64,000 bases of DNA from assembly GCA_028284765.1 (NCBI GenBank), contig JANQRA010000002.1, positions 540,645 through 604,644 of the forward strand. Reading direction: 5' to 3'. The stretch comes from Acidimicrobiia bacterium (lineage in GTDB: Bacteria > Actinomycetota > Acidimicrobiia > Spongiisociales > ZC4RG35). Below are positions 33,808 through 42,558 of this stretch, in pieces (position 1 is the stretch's first letter; each line of letters starts with the position of its first letter). The notes under the pieces are model-generated. The model saw nothing but the letters and a program-made list of their open reading frames with translations. It was not told where the DNA came from and did not search any database. The position numbers and the translations under genes were made by a program.

Positions 33808-34899
33808 TCAAGTGGCCCTGATCGACGCCGGAACCTTTAGGGCTACGGCGGTCCCCACCTTGGCCTGCGACGACACCATCAACCGTCCTCCCATTTTCTT
33901 TGCCCGCTCCTCGAGATCGTTGAGCCCGTGTCCCCGGTCGATGGTCGTGGGATCGAATCCCACCCCATCGTCGGCGATTGTCACGGTGAGCACGTTTTCC
34001 GACAGGTCAATTTCGACGTCAACTGAGTCGCCCTTTGCGTGTCGTAGCGCATTGGACACGGCCTCCACAACAAAAGACCGCAGGTTGTCGACAAGCTCCG
34101 GCCGTAGACGCATGTTCGCCGGCTTCACCGTGAGCCCCACGGGAAAGCTGTGCGCGTCGGAAAGATCGTTCACCGCATCTTGGATGATCATCAGTGGAGG
34201 TGCCAGCTCGTGACCGTCCAAAGGATGAAAGTCAGCGACTATGTGGCGGAGGTCGTCGATGGCCTTGTCCACCTTCGTAACGGTGGACCTGAGCCGGGCT
34301 GCAACAGTTGCGTCGCTCATGGCGGCGGTTGCCTGAATCTCGACGCCAATGGCGAACATCTGCTGAACGATCGTGTCGTGGAGTTCCCTCCCAATCCGTG
34401 AACGGTCTTCAGCCACGGCGAACAGCTCAACTCCGTCGTGCATGCGGGCGGCCACGATTGCCGCCCCCGCGATCGAAGCCAACGAGATCGCCAACATCTC
34501 GTCTAGCTCGGTGAAGCCCTCATCCGCCTCGGCGAGGTAGAGGTTTCCGTACACCTCATCGCCACTCCTGACGGGGACACCCAGGAAAGACTGCATTGTC
34601 GGATGGTGAGGAGGGAAGCCGACGGCATCGGGATGATCAGCGACTCTTTCCAAACGGAGTGGGCGAGGGTCCTCGATCAGGACGCCAAGGACGCCACGGC
34701 CCTGTGGCGGATTCCCGATCGCCCGCACGGTGTCGTCACGCATCCCGTCGTGAACGAAGTTGGTGAGAGTCCCGTCGCCGCCGATCACACCGAGTGCGCC
34801 GTATCTCGCTGACGTCGCCTGTCGGGCAGATACCACCAGCCTCTTCAGGACTTCATCCAGCTCGAGGACCCCGACGATCGACGTCGCGGCTTGGCTCAT
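33808..34899 (-). CDS. GAF-domain sensor histidine kinase, DevS/DosT-like
   Basis: 363 residues. One GAF domain (~15-155), then HisKA_3 dimerisation helix with H174 in 'IGRELHDTIVQQMFAIG' and a HATPase domain ('VVEAVSNALRHAK', 'ADDGVGFDP', 'GHGLNDLEERAKKMGG'). In GAF, 'PPHHPTMQSFLGVPVR' and 'YGNLYLAE' align with DevS so that H99 falls on heme ligand His149 and Y121 on distal Tyr171, with the same 22-residue spacing. It likely senses O2, NO or redox through heme, and phosphorylates the response regulator at 18765. DevS has two GAF domains; this has one. Confidence 0.86.
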   Translation of the reverse strand: MSQAATSIVGVLELDEVLKRLVVSARQATSARYGALGVIGGDGTLTNFVHDGMRDDTVRAIGNPPQGRGVLGVLIEDPRPLRLERVADHPDAVGFPPHHPTMQSFLGVPVRSGDEVYGNLYLAEADEGFTELDEMLAISLASIAGAAIVAARMHDGVELFAVAEDRSRIGRELHDTIVQQMFAIGVEIQATAAMSDATVAARLRSTVTKVDKAIDDLRHIVADFHPLDGHELAPPLMIIQDAVNDLSDAHSFPVGLTVKPANMRLRPELVDNLRSFVVEAVSNALRHAKGDSVDVEIDLSENVLTVTIADDGVGFDPTTIDRGHGLNDLEERAKKMGGRLMVSSQAKVGTAVALKVPASIRAT

Positions 34900-34985
34900 T
34901 ACACGGCATATCGCACCAATTTGACCGATATCTGCCGGCTGTCGCTTGGTGGTAATGACTGCCCCCCGATTTCGGCAGGAAATCA

Positions 34986-35005
34986 GGGCCTAAGGCCCTA
35001 GTCCC
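34986..35005. promoter_or_regulatory. DosR-like box candidate (e), divergent kinase/USP promoter
   Basis: Palindromic GGGCCTAAGGCCC (34986-34998) abuts TAGTCCCGA; on the minus strand the 14-mer 35005-34992 is GGGACTAGGGCCTT, with a perfect GGGACTA half-site (about 9 of 14). It lies between the DevS-like kinase (87 nt) and the stress protein gene (66 nt), so autoregulation of the kinase is possible. Confidence 0.45.
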
Positions 35006-35071
35006 GACCGAGGTTGTGTGTGATCCTGAACCTAGCAAACAAACCAGGCATCGACGCGAGGAGACATCGAG

Positions 35072-35518
35072 TTGAAAAGGATAACGCTTGCCATTGACGG
35101 GTCGGAGACGTCACTTAGGGCAGCCGACTTCGCAGGAGAGCTGTCTGAAGCATTCGACCTTCCAGTGGACATCATCCACGCAATCCACCCCGAGTTGCTG
35201 ACTGCACCAACAGCGGGACTTGCCTATGAACGATCGGAGGGCGTGTCCGTGGCACCCAAGGAGTTGCTCCTTGCGCAGGGCGAGGAATATCTCGTCGCAG
35301 CTGCGAGACGCGTCAAGGCAGCCGGTGGCCACGTCGACAAATCCAAAAAGCGGATTGGCTCACCGGTCAAGACGATCCGAGACTTCGCGGACGAGGCCGA
35401 AGCCGATGTCGTCATTGTCGGAAGCCGGGGCCTCGGGCAGGTCGAAGGGCTACTCATGGGAAGTGTGTCTCACGGGCTCCACGCCACCTACGACAACACT
35501 CTGGTCACAGTCCAGTAG
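35072..35518 (+). CDS. Universal stress protein, UspA family
   Basis: 148 residues, TTG start with GAGGAG upstream. UspA domain: 'ITLAIDGSETSLRAADFAGEL' in part, 'IGSPVKTIRDFADEAEADVVIVGS' in part, and 'GSRGLGQVEGLLMGSVSHGL' ATP site. Ends 4 nt before the convergent stress protein gene. Box (e) upstream. Confidence 0.87.
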   Translation: MKRITLAIDGSETSLRAADFAGELSEAFDLPVDIIHAIHPELLTAPTAGLAYERSEGVSVAPKELLLAQGEEYLVAAARRVKAAGGHVDKSKKRIGSPVKTIRDFADEAEADVVIVGSRGLGQVEGLLMGSVSHGLHATYDNTLVTVQ

Positions 35519-35522
35519 CTGC

Positions 35523-35939
35523 TCAGGTCGGCGTCTTGACAACGAGTACATCACAGGCAGCTTCGTGAATCGCCCTGTGCGAGGTGCTTCCCAAAACCAA
35601 GGAGGCAATCTCTCCCCGGCCGCGTGTCCCTACAACCAGCACAGAAGCTGAAGTCTCGCTGGCGAACCTGACGAGCTCGTCCGGTGGGTATCCCTCGAGA
35701 TCTACCTTCTGGCTGGCCACGTCCAGAGTTGCCATCACAGGCTCGATCACACTCCAAACAGCTGCGCGCTGACCTTCCATGACCGTCCTAGGATTCACTG
35801 GCATATCAGCCCAGAGGAGCGGGACCTGTGCCACATGCACAACTTGAAGGTCCTCGCCGCGCATCCTCGCTTGCTCAGCGGCCCGTTTCAGCACAGCCAA
35901 AGATGTGTCGGACTCATCTACTCCAACGACCACCGACAT
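35523..35939 (-). CDS. Universal stress protein, UspA family
   Basis: 138 residues from ATG 35939 behind AAAGGAG. UspA domain: 'VVVGVDESDTSLAVLKRAAE' in part, 'ASVLVVGTRGRGEIASLVLGS' in part, with G-x2-G-x9-GST. A longer frame reaching 36281 runs through the divergent promoter and is not used. Box (f) lies 52 nt upstream. Confidence 0.88.
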   Translation of the reverse strand: MSVVVGVDESDTSLAVLKRAAEQARMRGEDLQVVHVAQVPLLWADMPVNPRTVMEGQRAAVWSVIEPVMATLDVASQKVDLEGYPPDELVRFASETSASVLVVGTRGRGEIASLVLGSTSHRAIHEAACDVLVVKTPT

Positions 35940-35991
35940 GAGATCTCCTTTCTCTGTGTCCAATGATGCTGAGAACCCCAACCGGCGACTA

Positions 35992-36005
35992 CTGCCGAAG
36001 GTCCC
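35992..36005. promoter_or_regulatory. DosR-like box candidate (f)
   Basis: Minus-strand GGGACCTTCGGCAG, about 9 of 14 matches to the DosR core with a perfect GGGAC half-site. Shared by the stress protein gene (52 nt) and the divergent small gene at 36151. Confidence 0.42.
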
Positions 36006-36150
36006 GACTCGGCAGGAAGAGCAGAATGCCTCTGGCCCTGACGACATAGGACACGGACAATCATCTGAGAAAGGAGTTGCACATAGAGCGAGCAGGGAGC
36101 GGCGTCTCACCGCAAAGGCGAACACGCCCCCTTCGGCATGTTCAAAACCA

Positions 36151-36378
36151 GTGAGCGACCCCACCGACCAACGATTCCCGGCCGGCAGACCACCTTGGGA
36201 GCCTTGGAACGGCGCGAGGGTCGGGGCCATCGTCGGAGGGCTCGCCGGCCTGTCAGCAGCCTTACTTCTCAGCATGACCAACTACTTGGTGGTCCTGGTC
36301 GGAGCCGCCCTGGGGGCCGCCGTCGGATACTGGGATGCGAAACGGAAACAGCGGCCTTCCGACCGGATTCATGGATGA
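36151..36378 (+). CDS. Small glycine-rich membrane protein
   Basis: 75 residues from GTG 36151; this start lacks a good ribosome site, and GAAAGGAG at 36069-36076 points to an unidentified upstream start, so the 5' end is uncertain. Two close helices, 'VGAIVGGLAGLSAALLL' and 'YLVVLVGAALGAAVGYW', with glycine-zipper spacing, then a basic tail. Overlaps the next gene (ATGGATGA). Not recognised. Confidence 0.6.
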   Translation: MSDPTDQRFPAGRPPWEPWNGARVGAIVGGLAGLSAALLLSMTNYLVVLVGAALGAAVGYWDAKRKQRPSDRIHG

Positions 36379-36883
36379 GCCAAAGGCAGAGGAGATGAGA
36401 CCGCAGGACTTCTCGACGCGAATCAGATACCGGCCACCCAAGCCCTGGTATCGCAGGTTGAACAGACTGAGTGGACTTCTGCTGCGGGCAGGCATCGGAC
36501 CCCGAGACTCGGTGGTGCTGGAGGTTCCGGGGAGAACAAGCGGTCGGCTCCGACACACACCCCTCCTTCTCACCACATTGGGCGATCACGACTTCCTAGT
36601 GGCCCTGGCCGGTGAATCTGAGTGGGTCAGAAACGTGGCGAATGCGAGTGGGAGAGTGACGATTGGTCGCAGACGCCGGCGCTCCGCCGAGTTGCTTCTC
36701 GTTCCCGAGCGAGAAAGGGCCGAGGTCATCATTGAGTACCTCGCCACGGCCAGGCGAAGAAGCGGGGACCGGGCTGCGGAGGCGCAGGCCGACTCCTATT
36801 TCGGTTTGGGGAGTAATCCAGATCTCGAGGCCATCCGGCCGATAGCGGGCCTTTACCCGGTCTTTCGAGTTCAGTACACCTGA
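36371..36883 (+). CDS. Nitroreductase/deazaflavin-dependent oxidoreductase family protein (DUF385)
   Basis: 170 residues from ATG 36371, overlapping the previous stop. DUF385/PF04075 (F420H(2)-dependent) hallmarks: 'VLEVPGRTSGRLRHTPLLL' with the PGRxSG phosphate-binding strand, and 'WVRNVANASGRVTI'. Such split-beta-barrel proteins bind F420 and reduce nitro compounds, quinones or biliverdin (Ddn/FDOR). Second member 36919-37287 lies convergent. Implies F420 use by the host. Confidence 0.84.
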   Translation: MDEPKAEEMRPQDFSTRIRYRPPKPWYRRLNRLSGLLLRAGIGPRDSVVLEVPGRTSGRLRHTPLLLTTLGDHDFLVALAGESEWVRNVANASGRVTIGRRRRRSAELLLVPERERAEVIIEYLATARRRSGDRAAEAQADSYFGLGSNPDLEAIRPIAGLYPVFRVQYT

Positions 36884-36918
36884 CCAGTAACGGCTATCCG
36901 CCCTGACCCCTTTGGCAG

Positions 36919-37287
36919 CTATTCCTTGTGGTCCATGACGATAAAGTCTTCGACCTTCGACAAACCGGCTGATCGGTCGGACGGACTCAGGTGCTCGAGC
37001 GCTTTTTCTGGACCTAGCAGACGGGGGGAAACCAACTCGTGGTCGACGCCATCTACGCGAAGCGTTGCTGCGCCTTCGGCAATCACGTTCTGCACCCAAT
37101 CAGAGCGGGGTCCGTACCTCGCGACCAACACATAGCCCGTGTCCGTCGGAAAAGCATCCAGCGGAGTTCGATAGGTACTCCCTGACACCCTCCCGACATG
37201 TGTGACGACCGGGTACTTGCCCTTCTCAACGGCGCGCGGATTGAAGACTCGCTTGTTGATCTTCGCTAGCCAGCGCGGGAACGGCAC
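36919..37287 (-). CDS. Nitroreductase/deazaflavin-dependent oxidoreductase family protein (DUF385), short
   Basis: 122 residues, GTG start with GGAG just upstream. Same family as 36371: 'VVTHVGRVSGSTYRTPLDAF' in part, and 'SDWVQNVIAEGAATLRV'. The phosphate-loop R-x-SG is kept. Ddn-like F420 enzyme or a flavin-binding relative. Convergent with 36371-36883. Confidence 0.82.
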   Translation of the reverse strand: MPFPRWLAKINKRVFNPRAVEKGKYPVVTHVGRVSGSTYRTPLDAFPTDTGYVLVARYGPRSDWVQNVIAEGAATLRVDGVDHELVSPRLLGPEKALEHLSPSDRSAGLSKVEDFIVMDHKE

Positions 37288-37359
37288 CTCTACTCCTTCG
37301 TCGGTGTCGACAGACCGATCTTCACAGCCGGTCCCTTTCTCGACAGACTGGCGTTGGGG

Positions 37360-38802
37360 TCATGTCGATCTCACATCTGACGGGGCTTGGACCATGTCAC
37401 CCGCAGTTGGATCTGATGGCGGTATTGGAGTGCGTGGCCCCGGTTCCGACCCACCAGCATCCAGGCGGAACGGTGGGTATTCGTCTGTCATCAACGCCGC
37501 ATAGGCCCACACCCTGTAGACCCACCGGTTGAGGCCCATGATCAGATCAAACAGACCAGTCGGGTACCGCCCCACGAACAGCAAGGCGAACCCCGCGATC
37601 AGCACGAGGATGCCAATGAGGCCTCCTCCGATTTGAAGAACGGCGTCGCTTCCAGCATCGAGCTCAGCCGCCCACCACACGAGCCCGCTGGTGAACACAC
37701 CAACGATCAAGTAGTGCGGGATGGCCAGAAGCCACCACTTCACCAGCGCCAACCCACGAGACAGGTGCTCCGGGTACGCGACGTCGAACTCCGCCGGATA
37801 GTCGGATTGCGCCAGTGTGAATGGAGGGTATTGATCAGTTCCGAGGACGCTGTAGGAATAGAAACCGACTCGCCACGTCCAGCGCATCACTCCCACGTTG
37901 AAGTCGAAGATCGACTTTGGGTATCTGCCCGTGAAGACGATGGCGAAGAAGGCGACCACCGTCAGAACACCAAAGGCGATCCATAGGAAGAACAAGGCGA
38001 TCAGATGGGGGATGGCGAGGATCCATTTGAAGAGCCACTGCCATCGGGTCAGATCCGGATCGGTTCGACCCTCCAGACGGACCGGATACGGCCCAAACTG
38101 CCCGGGAGCCACTTGCGGTGCGCCGAGAGCTGCCTCGTCGTCGCCCTTTCGGACCGCGATGATCAGCAGGATGGCCGCGACCGTTCCCAAGATCAGCCCA
38201 CCAGCCATCAGCATCGCGGCGACCGGAACCAGCAACTCGGTCTGGGCCCCTGCTGTGGCTTCTACTGTCAGACCCGAGCTGGCATCGGCGTTCATCACAA
38301 CGACGATCCATTCGCCCTGCTCCAGATCCCAGGACAGGGTTTGGGTGTTGGGACCTTCGGCTGAGGCTGCCCAGAAGTCCTGGTTTGCCGGCTCGGTGGA
38401 AGGCGCTCCACCGCCGACGTTCACGTAACTGACGTCGTCGATATCGGGGCCGATCGAACTCACCTCTGAATGGGCTACCCCATCTAGAAACCGATCGACG
38501 TCTACCGCTGGTCCGATTCCGAGGAAGACAGGCGAGCCCCCGGACGCCTCGACCTCGAGCCTGACCGTCGCCAACCTTCCCGACGGGAACCAGTCACCCG
38601 GTTGGGAGCCCAAGTCGATATCTGTCGAAGTCAGCGCGTATGAGCTCGTGTTGAGCTCAGCAGAAGGGCTCGTGAAGAAGCCATCCGAGCTCCGTTGAGT
38701 CGCTTGTGCCCACAGCAAACCGCTGCCCCCCACGAGAAAACCGACCGCTGCCAGTCCCAACAGCGCGCCAACAATTGCAAGGGCAATCTTGCCCGGTCTC
38801 AC
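37360..38802 (-). CDS. DUF4389 membrane protein with N-terminal exported domain
   Basis: 480 residues from GTG 38802 behind GGAGG; the frame continues to 38892 without a ribosome site. TM helix ~5-30, an extracytoplasmic beta-rich domain (~35-190), a second TM (~200-225), then two DUF4389 repeats (~265-450), each with the signature 'RWQWLFKWILAIPHLIALF' (in part) / 'LVKWWLLAIPHYLI' and 'FTGRYPKSIFDFNVGVMRW' / 'FVGRYPTGLFDLIMGLNRW', plus 'DQYPPFTL' / 'DEYPPFRL'. Function unknown. Divergent from the 2TM gene under element P1. Confidence 0.85.
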   Translation of the reverse strand: MRPGKIALAIVGALLGLAAVGFLVGGSGLLWAQATQRSSDGFFTSPSAELNTSSYALTSTDIDLGSQPGDWFPSGRLATVRLEVEASGGSPVFLGIGPAVDVDRFLDGVAHSEVSSIGPDIDDVSYVNVGGGAPSTEPANQDFWAASAEGPNTQTLSWDLEQGEWIVVVMNADASSGLTVEATAGAQTELLVPVAAMLMAGGLILGTVAAILLIIAVRKGDDEAALGAPQVAPGQFGPYPVRLEGRTDPDLTRWQWLFKWILAIPHLIALFFLWIAFGVLTVVAFFAIVFTGRYPKSIFDFNVGVMRWTWRVGFYSYSVLGTDQYPPFTLAQSDYPAEFDVAYPEHLSRGLALVKWWLLAIPHYLIVGVFTSGLVWWAAELDAGSDAVLQIGGGLIGILVLIAGFALLFVGRYPTGLFDLIMGLNRWVYRVWAYAALMTDEYPPFRLDAGGSEPGPRTPIPPSDPTAGDMVQAPSDVRST

Positions 38803-38891
38803 AACAACCTCCTCTGATTCGCTTCGCAGGGTGATCTTGCGCCATCTGAGGTCCGAGCGGTAGGGCCAACCAGCCCCAGACTCGCCCACCA

Positions 38892-38930
38892 CCCGAGGGG
38901 GTTCATCTCACGGGGGATGCCGTGCCCCCC
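38892..38930 (+). promoter_or_regulatory. MalT-like regulon element P1
   Basis: CCCGAGGGGGTTCATC followed by GGGGGATGC (38912-38920) and CCCCCC ending at 38930; 53 nt before the 2TM gene at 38984. One of eight copies (see findings). Confidence 0.65.
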
Positions 38931-38983
38931 AGCCGGCTGTAAATGTCAACGTCGAAGCCCGCACACCACGAAAGGAGAATGCA

Positions 38984-39241
38984 GTGACTGAAGAACAGCG
39001 CCAGTGGGCGATCAGGCGAATCGAAGCCAAGCGAGGATTCTGGATCCACCTCGTGGTGTACATCACAGTCAACGCTCTGCTGGTCGGAATCTGGGCAACA
39101 GCGTCGGACGACTTCTTCTGGCCTATCTGGCCGATCCTCGGATGGGGCATCGGGCTCGTCAGCCATGCCATTGCAGTGATGGTGGGCCCGCCGCAGATCA
39201 GCGAGCAGCGGATCAACCGAGAACTCGAACGTCGATCTTGA
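38984..39241 (+). CDS. 2TM-domain small membrane protein
   Basis: 85 residues, GTG behind AAAGGAG. PF13239 pattern: 'QRQWAIRRIEAKRGFWIHLV' in part, 'NALLVGIWA', and 'FFWPIWPILGWGIGLVSHAI', with tail 'SEQRINRELERRS'. Closely similar to the protein at 46117; both are preceded by the same regulatory element. Likely a small membrane or signalling accessory; function unknown. Confidence 0.82.
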   Translation: MTEEQRQWAIRRIEAKRGFWIHLVVYITVNALLVGIWATASDDFFWPIWPILGWGIGLVSHAIAVMVGPPQISEQRINRELERRS

Positions 39242-39301
39242 TCGCAAGGTACGAAAACGAGCTGGCCGATGGTGGTTGAGACGCCGACGGCCTAGGACTT
39301 C

Positions 39302-39337
39302 GAGACATCGCTCCGAGGCAACCTCGGGCGATGTCTC
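39302..39337. terminator. Compound hairpin terminator between convergent genes
   Basis: Outer stem GAGACATCGC (39302-39311) / GCGATGTCTC (39328-39337) and inner stem CCGAGG (39313-39318) / CCTCGG (39322-39327) with loop CAA: 16 bp in total with one bulge. Serves the 2TM gene and the convergent DUF4760-like gene. Confidence 0.72.
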
Positions 39338-39392
39338 CGACCAAGGTCAGGCGTTGAACCAGCCGAACGGACTGGAAGCATCCACAAGGTGT

Positions 39393-39902
39393 TCATGCCG
39401 CGGGGTTGGGAGCATCAACACTCGCGATCCGATTTGCGAGATACTCGAAGCCGCTCCACAGGCGCGGCTGACCAGACCTGGTTCTCGCCTCATTGATTAC
39501 CGGCACATACTTGTTCCACGTCACAATGGCCGAAGACATCAGCACATCCCCCAAGAGATCGATGTCGATTACGCCCTTCTTCAGCAACAGTCCGAGGACG
39601 TCGAACCGCTGCCAGATGAACATGTGCTCCGAGTACCGATCGAGATTGCTTTCCGGCCCGTATCTGGCGTAGTAGTCGGCGAGGTCGTTCCAGTCATCGA
39701 CGAAAGCAACTCTGTAGAAGAGCCGCTGAAACTCTGGGCTTGCGACGCTCTCCGAGATATCCAGAAACAGCTGGATCTGTCTCGACTCGAGTTGGAGGAG
39801 CTGCGTCTTGTTGACGAGCGACAGGTAGCGCACGTAGTACGAGATGGAAGCAATTAGACCCGCACCGGTGAGGAGACCGACGGCCAGCTCTGGGGATTCC
39901 AT
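39393..39902 (-). CDS. DUF4760-like membrane protein
   Basis: 169 residues from ATG 39902 behind AAGGAGG. One N-terminal TM helix (~5-25), then a helical cytoplasmic domain: 'TQLLQLESRQIQLFLDISE', 'FQRLFYRVAFVDDWNDLADYY', 'FDVLGLLLKKGVIDIDLLGD' in part, 'WNKYVPVINEAR'. The arrangement fits DUF4760; function unknown. Preceded on its strand by element P2, so it is a likely member of the MalT-like regulon although it lies on the opposite strand. Confidence 0.65.
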   Translation of the reverse strand: MESPELAVGLLTGAGLIASISYYVRYLSLVNKTQLLQLESRQIQLFLDISESVASPEFQRLFYRVAFVDDWNDLADYYARYGPESNLDRYSEHMFIWQRFDVLGLLLKKGVIDIDLLGDVLMSSAIVTWNKYVPVINEARTRSGQPRLWSGFEYLANRIASVDAPNPAA

Positions 39903-39980
39903 GTTTCGCCTCCTTCGGACGCGGCCTGAAGCGGCCCTGGGCAAGCCGCTGTTTCCGAGATTCGAATATCTCCGACGGGC

Positions 39981-40023
39981 GGGGGGTCCTGACACCCCCT
40001 CGAGCGAAACCACCCAAGGGGGG
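39981..40023 (-). promoter_or_regulatory. MalT-like regulon element P2 (minus strand)
   Basis: Read on the minus strand: CCCCCCTTGGGTGGTTTCG, then GGGGGTGTCAGG and CCCCCC. 78 nt before the DUF4760-like gene. The only copy on the minus strand, matching the only minus-strand target. Confidence 0.6.
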
Positions 40024-40182
40024 CCGCGGCAGGCCGGGCGAATGCCGGCCGAAGCCGGAGATGTGGCCGGACGCTGACTACAAGTCGGGTCAAAGGGTCT
40101 TCCGACCCTGGCACTCCAAGCGCGCCTCGACCAATGATGAGGTATCCGGAGGAAACGGAAACTCCGGACGTGAGGAGCCCAC

Positions 40183-42462
40183 GTGGCCGGCTTACTTCAA
40201 GCACCCAACCAATCAACCTCAGACCAGGTTGCCTACACGGGTGTTCGGAGGCCACTGGTGGAGACAAAGATCGACCCGCCAATCGCGTCGCCATGGCTGA
40301 TCTCTCGAGACGACCTCGTCGATCGTCTGGATCGAGCTGAAAGCAAGCTCTCTCTCATCTGTGCCCCTGCTGGCTGGGGGAAAACATCGCTTATCACCGC
40401 CTGGTTAGCCGCTCGGCCAGGCACACATCTTGCATTCGTCCATCTGGAAGCCGACGACGACGACTCAGCTTCATTCTGGGCATACGTCTTGGCGGCTTTG
40501 AGCGCACTCGACCTAGGTCTCGAAATCCCTGGCGACCCAGAACAGCTACTGGGCACCCCGGGAATTGACCCCATGCTTCGAATTGTGCCGCAGCTGCTCA
40601 ACGAGTTTCGCTCGCTGGAGACATCACTGGTCTTAGTGCTGGACGACTACCACGTGCTTTCGGAGCAACAGATCCACAACTCCGTCCACTATCTCATCGA
40701 GCACCTCCCCCAGAGTGTCAGGGTCGCAATCTCGACACGCGTTGATCCTCCGCTCCCGTTGGGCCGGCTGCGCGCATCAGGTGAGATGATCGAGTTGCGG
40801 GCCAAGCAGCTTCGCCTCACGGCCGACGAAGCGGAACACCTCCTCCTGGATCGCTTTGGGCTGGAGTTGGACGCAAGCAGCATTGAGCTACTTTGCCGCC
40901 GCACAGAGGGATGGCCTGCTGGCATCCAGTTGGCTGGGCTGGCTCTTGAGGAAGAACCGGATCCAGCGGCGTTCGTACAGCATTTCGCTGGAGACGACCG
41001 CAATATTGCCGACTACCTGACGGGGGAGGTTCTCGAACGCCTTCCACCAGACATAGTCAGACTTCTGACCCGCACCTCTGTCCTCGAGCGCTTGAGCGGA
41101 CCGCTTTGCGATTCAGTCGCCGATGCAGAGGGGTCGGCCCAGATCCTCTCCGACCTGGAGCATCACAACCTTTTCTTGGTGCCTCTAGACCACCAACGTG
41201 AGTGGTATCGCTACCACCACCTCTTCGGAGAGTGGCTGCGCCACGAGCTCCGGAGGAGAGAGCCAGACGGTATTCAGGTGTTGCACTCGCGGGCCGCGGA
41301 CTGGCTAGAAGAACAGGGGTCTCTTGAGGCGGCAATCTCCCACGCACTTGCGGCCGGCGACGAAGAGCGAGCCGCCGAGATCATGGATCGCTACCTGGCG
41401 GACGGTGCTGCAGTGAACTGGACAGCTGTGTTTCGCTGGCTGGGTCGGCTCCCAATCGAAATCAAGGAACGGCATCCGCTGGTGGCTATCGCCCAAGTCA
41501 GATTGGCGTTCACGAAAGGAGACCTGCTTGGCGGCCGCCAGTGGCTGCCACGCGCTCGCAGGGCTCTCGCCGAAACAGCCCCCGAGATCAGACAACAAGC
41601 CGAGGTCACGGTGAGGCTTTTCACCGCATTGAGTGAGCTGGTTACGGGCGACATGGACCGCGCCCGCCGACTATTTACAGAGATCGCCGACGAGGAGCGC
41701 GAAGACGCTTCACAAACCTTCGCAATAGCTATTGGGTACGCCGGCACCGCGGCGTTCTGGGCCGCGGGCCCTCTTCAAGCAATGCCGGCCCTCAGCGAAG
41801 CAGTCGTTGCTCAGGAACGAACATCCCAGCCATACACCGGCGTCTCTGCCCTACTTGCGGCTGCCTACGCCGAGATCTCCGACTGGAGCGCAGCCGAGAC
41901 CACCGCGGCATCTGCTCTGGCGCTCCCGCCGCCGCAGGAGAGTCCTCTGTACCCATTCCAGATGCCCGCGCACTACGCCCTGGGACAAGTTCATTGCGCA
42001 AGAGGACGCTCAGAAGAGGGGGTTGCCGAACTCACAATCGGTCTCGAACAAGCGAGAGCCTGGGTAGAGCCGATCTTTGTCGCCTACGGGTGCCTGCTCC
42101 TCGCTGACTGCCTCGACGACTACAGCGAAAAGCGAGCGCTGATTCGGGAGGCTCGCCAGCTCATCTCAGATGGCAGAGGCAGAGGGCGGATCGGCGACCT
42201 GGTCGCTGCCGCCGAACGAAAACTGTCTCTACGTCAGCCGTCCCAGAGCACCAGCGGCACTGTGCACGTCCTCGCACTCACCAATCGGGAGAGGGATGTC
42301 TTGCGGTGGATGCGCAGTGAACTCTCTTTCGCCGAGATAGCGCGTGAGATGTATGTCTCCTACAACACGGTGAAGGGCCACGCTAAGTCGATTTATCGGA
42401 AACTGGGCGTCACCTCTAGGGCGGCAGCCGTCGAAACATCAGAGCAACTGGACCTTCTCTGA
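40183..42462 (+). CDS. MalT-like LuxR-family (LAL-type) transcriptional regulator
   Basis: 759 residues, GTG behind GAGGAG. N-terminal STAND/NB-ARC-like ATPase with Walker A 'APAGWGKTS' (61-69) and Walker B 'LVLVLDDYHVL' (D154, D155), winged-helix and TPR-like repeats (~360-670), and a C-terminal LuxR HTH (~693-755, 'LTNRERDVLRWM', 'YNTVKGHAKSIYRKLGV'). Such regulators activate transcription once ligand and ATP drive oligomerisation. It lies centrally in a block where eight promoters share a bipartite element containing GGGKGATG, reminiscent of the MalT box GGGGAKGAGG. It is the obvious candidate to bind it. No copy precedes its own gene. Confidence 0.88.
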   Translation: MAGLLQAPNQSTSDQVAYTGVRRPLVETKIDPPIASPWLISRDDLVDRLDRAESKLSLICAPAGWGKTSLITAWLAARPGTHLAFVHLEADDDDSASFWAYVLAALSALDLGLEIPGDPEQLLGTPGIDPMLRIVPQLLNEFRSLETSLVLVLDDYHVLSEQQIHNSVHYLIEHLPQSVRVAISTRVDPPLPLGRLRASGEMIELRAKQLRLTADEAEHLLLDRFGLELDASSIELLCRRTEGWPAGIQLAGLALEEEPDPAAFVQHFAGDDRNIADYLTGEVLERLPPDIVRLLTRTSVLERLSGPLCDSVADAEGSAQILSDLEHHNLFLVPLDHQREWYRYHHLFGEWLRHELRRREPDGIQVLHSRAADWLEEQGSLEAAISHALAAGDEERAAEIMDRYLADGAAVNWTAVFRWLGRLPIEIKERHPLVAIAQVRLAFTKGDLLGGRQWLPRARRALAETAPEIRQQAEVTVRLFTALSELVTGDMDRARRLFTEIADEEREDASQTFAIAIGYAGTAAFWAAGPLQAMPALSEAVVAQERTSQPYTGVSALLAAAYAEISDWSAAETTAASALALPPPQESPLYPFQMPAHYALGQVHCARGRSEEGVAELTIGLEQARAWVEPIFVAYGCLLLADCLDDYSEKRALIREARQLISDGRGRGRIGDLVAAAERKLSLRQPSQSTSGTVHVLALTNRERDVLRWMRSELSFAEIAREMYVSYNTVKGHAKSIYRKLGVTSRAAAVETSEQLDLL

Positions 42463-42481
42463 AGGTCTGCCGGGTGAGAAT

Positions 42482-42523
42482 CCCCCCTGGGTTGTCGACC
42501 CCGCGGGGGATGTCAGACCCCCC
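42482..42523 (+). promoter_or_regulatory. MalT-like regulon element P3
   Basis: CCCCCCTGGGTTGTCG, then GGGGGATGTCAG and CCCCCC; 35 nt before the ABC ATPase start. Confidence 0.65.
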
Positions 42524-42558
42524 TCCAACCCCTGATAGTTCAGTGCGGAGGGACTTCA

